Part shown: one piece after another, positions 1-5,245 of the stretch
Position numbering within the stretch: position 1 is the first letter of the stretch
Layout: every line of letters begins with the position of its first letter
NCBI GenBank assembly: GCA_021732545.1
Contig: JAKFUW010000171.1
Location: 1-8,125 of the forward strand
DNA length: 8,125 nt
Direction: 5' to 3'
Source: Alphaproteobacteria bacterium
Lineage (GTDB): Bacteria > Pseudomonadota > Alphaproteobacteria > Rickettsiales > UBA3002
The notes under the pieces: model-generated
Told to the model about the DNA's origin: nothing
Database searches by the model: none
What the model saw: only the letters and a program-made list of their open reading frames with translations
Made by a program: the position numbers and the translations under genes

Positions 1-646
1 ACCCGTTGATGCAGGCGGGGTGCAATTTCCTCATCAGGAAAAAACCATCTATGATGTGATTGATAAAAATTCAGATCAGACCGAATCGGTCAAGCTTATG
101 GAACCGTCAGAAGAGCCGCTAAAACAGGTTGAAGAAGTAGAGGAAAAATCCATCGAAAAACCCATCGAAAAAGTGGAAGGATTGGTTCCCGCAAAAGGAT
201 CACAATCGGCGGATAAAAAGATTGCGGAAATACTCAAAAAAGCAGTTGATGATTCCAAAGAATCACTCAAATCCGATGCTCCCAGCACCGCGAAAGCCAG
301 CGAAGCGGCGTTGAAAAAAGCGCCAGACCCATTTGCACCTGTCAAAAAAGAAGAGCCTGTGAAAAAAGTAGAAGCGGCACCTGTTGCACCTGTGACCACA
401 TCGAGCGCGAAAGTGCAGTTGGGGGCTTTCCAAAGCGAAGCCGAAGCGCGTATTTTCTGGAACAACCTCAAGGCTAAAAATGCCGATGTGGTGGGCAGCC
501 TGAACTATGATATTATCCGCGCGGATTTGGGCGAAAAAGGTATCTATCATCGTCTGCGTGCGAGTGGTTTTGCATCGTCGGCCAAAGCGGCTGAGGCCTG
601 CAAAATTCTGGTTGGGCGCTCGCTGGGCTGCTTTGTGGTGCAGTAG
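1..646 (+). CDS. SPOR-domain envelope protein, 5'-truncated by window edge
   Basis: The frame is open from the first full codon at base 2, so this is the C-terminal part of a longer protein. The GTG at 20 is probably internal, because the residues before it (PVDAGG) read on into VQFPHQEKTIYDVI. That segment resembles the conserved stretch after the membrane anchor and central region of alphaproteobacterial SPOR proteins. Next comes a low-complexity linker of about 100 residues rich in Glu, Lys, Pro and Ala, typical of a periplasmic spacer. The last 80 or so residues form a SPOR domain: it opens with VQLGAF and carries the RADLGEKGIYHRLRASGF core, ending in CFVVQ. SPOR domains bind denuded glycan strands of septal peptidoglycan, so a role in division or wall remodelling is likely. 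Lying just upstream of nagZ fits the usual alphaproteobacterial order. Any N-terminal transmembrane helix lies outside the window. Confidence 0.85.
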   Translation, partial: PVDAGGVQFPHQEKTIYDVIDKNSDQTESVKLMEPSEEPLKQVEEVEEKSIEKPIEKVEGLVPAKGSQSADKKIAEILKKAVDDSKESLKSDAPSTAKASEAALKKAPDPFAPVKKEEPVKKVEAAPVAPVTTSSAKVQLGAFQSEAEARIFWNNLKAKNADVVGSLNYDIIRADLGEKGIYHRLRASGFASSAKAAEACKILVGRSLGCFVVQ

Positions 647-733
647 TATATCTTTGTTATTATTGTTCTGTCACGCGACGAGATAAACTTCAGCGCAAAT
701 CTATAGTAAATTTGTTTTTCTTCTTTATATTCT

Positions 734-795
734 TGTCATCCTGAACTTGTTTCAGGATCATTTCGAATAGATGCCGAAACAAGTTCGGCATGACA
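734..795. repeat. Palindromic intergenic element, family C
   Basis: The ends are TGTCAT and ATGACA, which pair. Inside are two hairpins: CCTGAA-CTTGT-TTCAGG at 740-756 and GCCGAA-ACAAG-TTCGGC at 773-789. The two loops, CTTGT and ACAAG, are exact reverse complements, so the arms can fold separately or pair with each other. It occupies the distal part of the 168-base gap between the SPOR gene and nagZ and ends 19-20 bases before the nagZ start. The rest of that gap (647-733) is AT-rich and I see no convincing promoter in it. Confidence 0.8.
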
Positions 796-814
796 AGTAA
801 GTGGGAGCTAGATA

Positions 815-1831
815 ATGACCCTACCAACGGCAGTATTTTTTGGGTGCGCGGCGCTTGAACTTAGCGCGCAAGAAATCGAGTTTTTTACGAAGGTTCAACC
901 CGCAGGGTTTATTTTATTTAGCCGAAACTGTGAATCACCTGAGCAAATCAAGGCGTTGACCCAGTCGCTGAAATCATGTGTGCATCATCAAAATATCCCG
1001 ATTTTGATCGACCAAGAAGGCGGCAGAGTGCAGCGTTTGAGCAACCCTCATTGGCGCAAATATCCCCCCGCCGAGCGATTTGCGAGCATGGAAAACAGCG
1101 CGGATGCCATTCGTGCGTGCCGCCTCAATGCGCGGCTGATGGCGCATGATCTGGCGGCACTTGGTATCAACACCGATTGCGCGCCAGTGGCCGATTTACG
1201 CATCAATGGTGCACATAGCATCATCGGTGATCGTGCCTTTGGAACATGCGCCGACGACATTGTGCCGCTCGCCATGGCGCAAGCGCAAGGGCTGATGGAT
1301 GGCGGTATTATTCCCGTGCTCAAACACATCCCTGGCCATGGCCGTGCACTGGTCGATAGTCATGAAGATTTGCCCGTGGTGCGTGAATCGCTGGATGAAT
1401 TAATGGCCACTGATTTTGAGCCGTTCAAGCGCCTGAATACGTTGCCGATGGCCATGACGGCACATATTATTTATACCGCAATCGATGACATACTCCCTGC
1501 CACATTATCGAAACCTGCGATTGATGTGATTCGCAACCAGCTTGGTTTTGATGGGCTGCTGATGACCGATGATTTATCGATGAAAGCGCTCAAAGGCGAT
1601 TTAGGCAAGCTATGCCTTCAAGCGATTGAGGCTGGCTGCGATATTGGCCTTCATTGCAACGGCCAGATGGATGAAATGCAAGCGATTGCAACGCACGCAC
1701 CTATCATGAGTGAGCGAAGTTTTGCGCGGATGAATAAAGCATTTGACGTGGTTGTTCATACACCAAACGATAATATTCATGAGGTGGCAACGCAATGGGC
1801 AGCCTTGCTGAATGAGAACAAAGCCGCGTGA
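815..1831 (+). CDS. nagZ: Beta-N-acetylhexosaminidase (glycoside hydrolase family 3)
   Basis: NagZ is a cytoplasmic enzyme that removes N-acetylglucosamine from 1,6-anhydro-muropeptides during peptidoglycan recycling. The 338-residue product has the GH3 signatures in order: IDQEGGRVQRL at about 65-75, KHIPGHG at 170-176, DSH at 181-183 and MTDDLSMKAL at 250-259. By family knowledge Asp181 and His183 form the mobile Asp-His acid/base pair of NagZ, and the first Asp of TDD (about Asp252) is the nucleophile. The length is normal for the short single-domain NagZ type and no signal peptide is seen, consistent with the cytoplasm. The ATG at 815 is preceded by GGGAG at about 803-807. In many alphaproteobacteria scpA and scpB follow nagZ; here only a 138-base gap with a palindromic repeat separates it from tatA. 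Confidence 0.95.
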   Translation: MTLPTAVFFGCAALELSAQEIEFFTKVQPAGFILFSRNCESPEQIKALTQSLKSCVHHQNIPILIDQEGGRVQRLSNPHWRKYPPAERFASMENSADAIRACRLNARLMAHDLAALGINTDCAPVADLRINGAHSIIGDRAFGTCADDIVPLAMAQAQGLMDGGIIPVLKHIPGHGRALVDSHEDLPVVRESLDELMATDFEPFKRLNTLPMAMTAHIIYTAIDDILPATLSKPAIDVIRNQLGFDGLLMTDDLSMKALKGDLGKLCLQAIEAGCDIGLHCNGQMDEMQAIATHAPIMSERSFARMNKAFDVVVHTPNDNIHEVATQWAALLNENKAA

Positions 1832-1868
1832 CATGGTGCGGGTACTGTGGTAGCACTGCCGTATCGTT

Positions 1869-1950
1869 GTCATCGCGAGGAGAGGCGAAGCCTCGACGTG
1901 GCGATCCATACCCAAATAGATTGCCACGCGCCTTTGGCGCTCGCAATAAC
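1869..1950. repeat. Palindromic intergenic element, family B
   Basis: The outer arms GTCATCGCGAG (1869-1879) and CTCGCAATAAC (1940-1950) pair with two non-Watson-Crick positions. The inner segments ending GTGGCGATCCA and starting TAGATTGCCAC are also complementary. Each arm has its own lateral hairpin: GAGGC-GAA-GCCTC on the left and GCGCC-TTT-GGCGC on the right. The element fills most of the nagZ-tatA gap and ends 19 bases before the tatA start. A diverged relative lies at 7526-7621. Confidence 0.8.
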
Positions 1951-1955
1951 GGACT

Positions 1956-1963
1956 AGGAGGAG
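1956..1963 (+). promoter_or_regulatory. Strong ribosome binding site of tatA
   Basis: AGGAGGAG lies six bases before the ATG at 1970. This near-perfect Shine-Dalgarno favours 1970 over the in-frame ATG at 1976, which would have a 12-base spacer. It directly follows the family B repeat. Confidence 0.8.
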
Positions 1964-1969
1964 AAAAAT

Positions 1970-2197
1970 ATGGGCATGAGTATCTGGCATTTGTTGCTGA
2001 TTTTGATGGTGGTATTTGTGTTTTTTGGCGCAGGCCGCTTGCCGCAGGTAATGGGCGATATTGGTAAAGGGGTGCGCTCGCTTCGCGATGGTCTCAAAGC
2101 CGATGCTGATAAAGAAAAGCCTATCAATACCGTCGATGCGAATAGCTCTCAGGCAACGATTATCGAACACGAAACCTCTGACAAAACCAAAGGCTAA
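1970..2197 (+). CDS. tatA: Twin-arginine translocase subunit TatA
   Basis: TatA forms the oligomer that lets folded twin-arginine precursors cross the inner membrane. The 75-residue product starts MGMSIWHLLLI. It has one short N-terminal hydrophobic helix (about residues 5-19), the FG hinge at 19-20, the GRLP motif, an amphipathic helix (about 23-43) and a charged, variable tail. This is the classical TatA layout and size. Oddity: aligned on the FG hinge, the near-invariant Phe of the amphipathic helix (Phe39 in E. coli, in an FKK context) is Leu38 here, in a SLRDGL context. A leucine there is more like TatB. It is the first gene of tatABC, and tatB starts two bases after its stop. Confidence 0.92.
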   Translation: MGMSIWHLLLILMVVFVFFGAGRLPQVMGDIGKGVRSLRDGLKADADKEKPINTVDANSSQATIIEHETSDKTKG

Positions 2198-2199
2198 TC

Positions 2200-2493
2200 G
2201 TGCTTGATTTTTCATTCGGCGAGCTGGCGCTGATTGCGGTGGTGGCGCTGCTGGTGATCGGCCCTGACGATCTTCCCAAAGCATTTCGCGCACTCATTTC
2301 CTTCATCAAACAATGCCAGGGCATGGTGGCAGAACTTCGCCAAAGTGTCGATGGCTTGATGGAAGATTCAGGCATAGCGGATGCGCACAAAGAAATCCGC
2401 ACCATCATCGATCAAAACGGTATCGAGCAGCAGGTCTATGACATCGATGATTTAATCGCGATTGAAAAAGCCTCCGATGAAACCAAGCCATGA
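2200..2493 (+). CDS. tatB: Twin-arginine translocase subunit TatB
   Basis: TatB pairs with TatC to form the receptor for twin-arginine signal peptides. The 97-residue product begins MLDFSFGELALIAVVALLVI and continues GPDDLPKAFRAL. It has the conserved Glu8 in the membrane helix and the Gly21-Pro22 hinge that separates TatB from TatA, followed by a long amphipathic helix ending near the DSGIADAHKEI stretch. It is shorter than E. coli TatB, but the C-terminal tail is the variable part. The start is GTG at 2200, with only a weak AAAGG at the end of tatA as ribosome binding site, so coupling to tatA translation is likely. Its stop overlaps the tatC start in ATGA. Confidence 0.93.
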   Translation: MLDFSFGELALIAVVALLVIGPDDLPKAFRALISFIKQCQGMVAELRQSVDGLMEDSGIADAHKEIRTIIDQNGIEQQVYDIDDLIAIEKASDETKP

Positions 2494-3260
2494 GCGATAA
2501 CCCAGATGCGCGCAAAGCGCCATTGATCGAGCATCTGCGCGAACTTCGCCGCTGTGTGGTGTGGTCGATGGTGGCGTGGTTTCTGGCCTTTGGTCTGTGT
2601 TATTATTTTGTGAATGAGATTTATGGCGTGCTGGTGGAGCCTTTGGCCGCATCGTTTCAAGCAGGAGAGCATCGCCGATTAATTTATACGGGCCTGACTG
2701 AAACCTTTTTCACCTACATCAAGCTCGCTTTTTATACCGCGTTTTTTGTGGCGTTCCCCGTGATTGCCGCGCAGTTTTATCTGTTTGTATCACCCGCCAT
2801 GTATAAGCGTGAAAAGCGGGTGATGGTACCGTATCTTGTACTTGCACCCATTTTGTTTTTCGCAGGAATCTCGCTGGCTTATTTTGGGGTGATGCCGATG
2901 GCGTGGGAGTTTTTCATCGGTTTTGAAGCGCCATCAGCCGGTGCCAATGCCTTGCCGATTCAGCTTGAAACCAAGGTGAGTGAATATTTATCGCTGTGTT
3001 TGCAAATTTTATTTGCGTTTGGCATCACCTTTCAGCTTCCCATTTTGCTCACGCTGTTGGTGCGGGTGGGGCTGATTAAAACCGCGATGCTCAAAAAAAA
3101 TCGCAAATATGCGGTGGTGATTTTGCTCACCATCGCAGGGTTACTCACACCACCCGATGTCATCAGCCAGATCGCTCTTTTCATGCCGCTTTATCTGCTT
3201 TATGAACTATCCATTATGGCGTGTAGCAGAATTGATAAACGCAAGGCAACAACGTTGTAG
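2490..3260 (+). CDS. tatC: Twin-arginine translocase subunit TatC
   Basis: TatC is the polytopic core of the Tat receptor, recognising the twin-arginine signal. The 256-residue product has several strongly hydrophobic segments, consistent with the six-helix family fold. Landmarks are HLRELR at 15-20 (Glu18 matching E. coli Glu15), YKREKRVMVP at 105-114 (Glu108 matching Glu103, a signal-peptide contact), and LLTPPDVISQ at 218-227. The residue equivalent to E. coli Glu170 is Gln182, in FGITFQLP; to my knowledge Gln is common there in alphaproteobacteria. The ATG overlaps the tatB stop (ATGA), implying translational coupling. A palindromic element begins at the base right after the TAG stop. Confidence 0.96.
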   Translation: MSDNPDARKAPLIEHLRELRRCVVWSMVAWFLAFGLCYYFVNEIYGVLVEPLAASFQAGEHRRLIYTGLTETFFTYIKLAFYTAFFVAFPVIAAQFYLFVSPAMYKREKRVMVPYLVLAPILFFAGISLAYFGVMPMAWEFFIGFEAPSAGANALPIQLETKVSEYLSLCLQILFAFGITFQLPILLTLLVRVGLIKTAMLKKNRKYAVVILLTIAGLLTPPDVISQIALFMPLYLLYELSIMACSRIDKRKATTL

Positions 3261-3331
3261 CGTCATCCCGAACGCGCTAGCGGAGGGATCTAAGTAGATT
3301 CCTCCGATGCGTTGCATCGTTCGGAATGACG
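3261..3331. repeat. Palindromic intergenic element, family A, short form
   Basis: This 71-bp element starts directly after the tatC stop. The outer stem pairs 3261-3274 (CGTCATCCCGAACG) with 3318-3331 (CGTTCGGAATGACG), with one mismatch. The central stem pairs GGAGGGATCT at 3282-3291 with AGATTCCTCC at 3296-3305. The lateral hairpins are CGC-TA-GCG at 3275-3282 and CGATGC-GTT-GCATCG at 3305-3319. Together they draw a cloverleaf. Near-identical copies lie at 5071-5142 and 5156-5227, and a copy with a gene in its loop at 4692-5057. There is no trailing T run, so it is not a typical intrinsic terminator, although it could protect or attenuate the tat mRNA. Confidence 0.9.
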
Positions 3332-3347
3332 AGAGGAGAGAAGAATC

Positions 3348-4625
3348 ATGCACGATATTAAATGGATACGCGAGCAACCAGAAGCCTTTGACGCGGCGAT
3401 GAGACGGCGTAAATCGGACGTGTGCGCGGCAGATATTTTGGCGCTTGATGAAGAACATCGCAAACAAATAAATATCACTCAACTGCTGGAAGCCGAGCGC
3501 AACGCGGTAGCAAAATCCATCGGTGCATTAAAAGCGCAAGGCAAACATGATGAAGCCGAAGCGGCGCTCAAACGTGCCGGCGAAATTAAAGATGAAATGG
3601 CGGCGTTGAAAGCGGGGCAAGACGAAAATGATTCGCCTGTAACCCGCGCACTGGAAGGTTTGCCCAATGCACTTGCCGCTGATGTGCCAGACGGTGCGGA
3701 TGAAGCGGCGAATGTGATAAAAACCACGTGGGGCACGCCTCGCGAACTGAATTTTGAAGCACGCGACCATGTGGCACTGGGCGAAGCTTTGGGCATGATG
3801 GATTTTGAAGCAGCCGCCAAAATTTCGGGCTCGCGTTTTGTGATATTATCAGGGGTGCTCGCGCGATTAGAGCGTGCGCTGGCGCAATTCATGCTCGATT
3901 TACATACGCAGCATCATGGCTACACCGAAGTGAACCCGCCATTGTTGGTGCGTGATACCGCACTTTATGGAACGGGTCAGTTGCCGAAATTTGAAGAAGA
4001 TGTGTTTAAAACCACCAATGATTATTACCTCATTCCCACCTCTGAAGTGTCGCTGACCAATATTGTTGCGGATTCTATTGTGAGTGAGGATTATCTGCCG
4101 CGCCGCTACACCGCGCACACGCCTTGTTTTAGGTCGGAAGCGGGGTCGGCAGGGCGCGATACACGCGGCATGATCCGCCAGCATCAATTCACCAAAGTGG
4201 AATTGGTGAGCATCACTAAGCCAGAAAATTCTGTGGCAGAACATGAGCGCATGTTGGGCTGCGCGGAGGAAGTGTTGAAACAACTGGAATTGCCGTATCG
4301 CGTGATGGTGTTGTGCTCAGGTGATGTGGGTTTTTCCGCGCGCAAGACTTATGATATTGAGGTGTGGTTGCCTGCGCAAAATTGTTATCGCGAAATTTCC
4401 AGCTGCTCAAACTGTGGTGATTTTCAGGCGCGCCGCATGAAAGCGCGTTACAAAACATCGGATGGTAAGAATGAATTCGTCCACACGCTCAATGGCTCGG
4501 GCGTGGCGGTTGGCCGTGCGTTGGTTGCGGTGCTGGAAAATTATCAGCAAGTCGATGGTAGCATTTTGGTGCCCAAGGTTTTGCAGAAATATATGGGTGG
4601 GTTAACTGTTGTTGCTAGGGAGTAA
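3348..4625 (+). CDS. serS: Seryl-tRNA synthetase
   Basis: SerRS charges tRNA-Ser (and tRNA-Sec where present) with serine, a class II synthetase reaction in the cytoplasm. The 425-residue length is normal. Residues 1-110 form the N-terminal tRNA-binding arm, with a charged Ala/Glu/Lys-rich coiled coil from about 28 to 95. The catalytic domain shows the motif 1 region around HHGYTEVNPPLLV (189-201), the serine-pocket TSE loop at 231-233, motif 2 from FRSEAGSAGRDTRG (261-274) through RQHQF, and motif 3 around NGSGVAVGRALVAVLENYQ (382-400). All key motifs look intact. AGGAG at 3334-3338 precedes the ATG by nine bases. The serS position after tatC and before surE is the usual alphaproteobacterial order. 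Confidence 0.97.
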   Translation: MHDIKWIREQPEAFDAAMRRRKSDVCAADILALDEEHRKQINITQLLEAERNAVAKSIGALKAQGKHDEAEAALKRAGEIKDEMAALKAGQDENDSPVTRALEGLPNALAADVPDGADEAANVIKTTWGTPRELNFEARDHVALGEALGMMDFEAAAKISGSRFVILSGVLARLERALAQFMLDLHTQHHGYTEVNPPLLVRDTALYGTGQLPKFEEDVFKTTNDYYLIPTSEVSLTNIVADSIVSEDYLPRRYTAHTPCFRSEAGSAGRDTRGMIRQHQFTKVELVSITKPENSVAEHERMLGCAEEVLKQLELPYRVMVLCSGDVGFSARKTYDIEVWLPAQNCYREISSCSNCGDFQARRMKARYKTSDGKNEFVHTLNGSGVAVGRALVAVLENYQQVDGSILVPKVLQKYMGGLTVVARE

Positions 4626-4644
4626 TCAAATTAGCGTGCTTTAC

Positions 4645-4680
4645 AGATCCCTCCGATGCGCTGCATCGTTCGGGACGACG
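4645..4680. repeat. Orphan right arm of a family A palindromic element
   Basis: The segment begins AGATCCCTCC and ends CGTTCGGGACGACG, with the right-arm hairpin CGATGC-GCT-GCATCG between. No left arm precedes it. It lacks the right-arm bases seen elsewhere (ATTCC, CGGAATG) and instead carries the exact complements of left-arm bases (ATCCC, CGGGA). It can therefore pair well with the left arm that starts 11 bases downstream at 4692, giving a large hairpin behind serS. The 104-base serS to GIY-YIG gap holds only this arm and the next element's left arm. Confidence 0.7.
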
Positions 4681-4716
4681 AAATCGTTTGCCGTCATCCC
4701 GAACGAGCTAAAGGCG

Positions 4717-4723
4717 AGGAGGG
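4717..4723 (+). promoter_or_regulatory. Ribosome binding site of the GIY-YIG gene, supplied by the repeat arm
   Basis: AGGAGGG lies six bases before the ATG at 4730 and is part of the family A left arm (compare GGAGGGAT in the short copies). If the left arm pairs with the upstream arm at 4645-4680 or with the right arm at 5021-5057, this site would be hidden, so arm folding could modulate expression. That regulatory idea is inference. Confidence 0.65.
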
Positions 4724-4729
4724 ATATGA

Positions 4730-5023
4730 ATGACTGAAAAAGCACCTGCCGTTTATATCATAGCCAATTTTAACAGAATGGTTTTGTATATCGGCGTTAC
4801 CTCCAACTTAATTCAGAGAGTTTATCAACATAAAGAAGCGATGATTGAAGGTTTTTCGAAACGCTATTGTTGCAAATATCTTTTATATTACGAGCAATAT
4901 GAAAGAATGGAAGAAGCGATTTACAGAGAAAAACAAATGAAATCATATCGGCGAGAAAAGAAAGATGAATTGATTAATGGTATGAACCCTGATTGGAACG
5001 ATTTGTATGAATCAATTATTTAG
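4730..5023 (+). CDS. Small GIY-YIG (URI-type) endonuclease-like protein
   Basis: The 97-residue protein is a single GIY-YIG nuclease domain of the short stand-alone type (COG2827/UPF0213-like). Visible motifs are VYI at 8-10 and YIGVTSNLIQRVYQH at 20-34, with Tyr20, Gly22, Arg30 and His34 conserved. The helix EEAIYREKQMKSYRR at 61-75 carries the expected metal-binding Glu67, and the family C-terminal NPDWNDL is at 86-92. The active site looks complete, so it is probably a nicking or cutting enzyme rather than a relic. It has no DNA-recognition extension as in homing nucleases or UvrC. The base composition is much more AT-rich than its neighbours. It sits between serS and surE, where alphaproteobacteria normally have no such gene, and exactly between the two arms of a palindromic element. 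The true substrate is unknown; the surrounding arms are the obvious candidate. Confidence 0.9.
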   Translation: MTEKAPAVYIIANFNRMVLYIGVTSNLIQRVYQHKEAMIEGFSKRYCCKYLLYYEQYERMEEAIYREKQMKSYRREKKDELINGMNPDWNDLYESII

Positions 5024-5070
5024 ATTCCTCCGATGCGCTGCATCGTTCGGAATGACGATGATTTTAACGC

Positions 5071-5142
5071 CGTCATCCCGAACGCGTCAGCGGAGGGATC
5101 TTCGGTAGATTCCTCCGATGCGCGGCATCGTTCGGAATGACG
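5071..5142. repeat. Palindromic element, family A, short form, tandem copy 1
   Basis: This is a complete 72-bp copy with both arms and a six-base loop (CTTCGG) between GAGGGAT and TAGATTCC. It differs from the copy at 5156 at two positions, one in each lateral hairpin: CGTCAGCG in the left arm and loop GCG in the right arm. Confidence 0.9.
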
Positions 5143-5155
5143 ATGATTTTAACGC

Positions 5156-5227
5156 CGTCATCCCGAACGCGTTAGCGGAGGGATCTTCGGTAGATTCCTC
5201 CGATGCGCTGCATCGTTCGGAATGACG
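5156..5227. repeat. Palindromic element, family A, short form, tandem copy 2
   Basis: This is a complete 72-bp copy with left hairpin CGTTAGCG and right hairpin CGATGC-GCT-GCATCG. Its right end is followed by AAAGGGAAGG, which contains the surE ribosome binding site, and the surE ATG is 18 bases after the element. Confidence 0.9.
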
Positions 5228-5245
5228 AAAGGGAAGGTATAAAAT

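Larger units (their letters stand above)
4692..5057 (+). mobile_element. Putative element: family A palindrome carrying a GIY-YIG gene in its apical loop
   Basis: The left arm is 4692-4724 (CGTCATCCCGAACG through AGGAGGGAT) and the right arm is 5021-5057 (TAGATTCCTCC through GGAATGACG). In the short copies at 3261, 5071 and 5156 the same arms are separated by only 5-6 loop bases. Here that loop is replaced by the complete GIY-YIG open reading frame at 4730-5023. The left arm's AGGAGGG becomes the ribosome binding site and the right arm's first three bases are the TAG stop. The gene is about 33% GC (80 of 240 bases at 4741-4980), against 37 of 60 in the first full line of surE, so foreign origin is likely. 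I see no target-site duplication. Mobility, and the idea that short copies are non-autonomous derivatives, are inferences. Confidence 0.65.
5021..5227. repeat. 85-bp tandem array of family A element units
   Basis: Right arms begin at 5021, 5106 and 5191, an exact 85-base period. Each unit is a right arm, an identical 13-base spacer (ATGATTTTAACGC at 5058-5070 and 5143-5155), then a left arm and short loop. This gives about 2.4 units, covering the right arm of the gene-bearing copy and two full short copies. It accounts for nearly all of the 222-base gap before surE. Confidence 0.9.

Noticed and set aside
1828..2067. Plus-strand open frame overlapping the nagZ-tatA gap and the tatA start
   Set aside because: It translates the family B repeat and an out-of-frame part of tatA; no ribosome binding site or domain is seen.
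1610..2293. Minus-strand open frame of 227 codons across nagZ end and tatA
   Set aside because: It runs antisense to well-supported nagZ, tatA and tatB, reads through a palindromic repeat, and its translation has low-complexity basic composition with no recognisable domain.
3261..3331. Family A element as an intrinsic terminator for tatC
   Set aside because: It has strong stems but no T run after the right arm, and the serS ribosome binding site follows at once; termination there is not supported.
3479..3892. Minus-strand open frame of 137 codons inside serS
   Set aside because: It is antisense to the coiled-coil and linker part of a clear seryl-tRNA synthetase; its Ala/Ser-rich composition is what the complement of such codons gives.
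5021..5227. Possible CRISPR array
   Set aside because: The 'spacers' are identical 13-mers and the repeats are 72-bp palindromes containing arms found elsewhere singly; no variable spacers and no cas genes are present.
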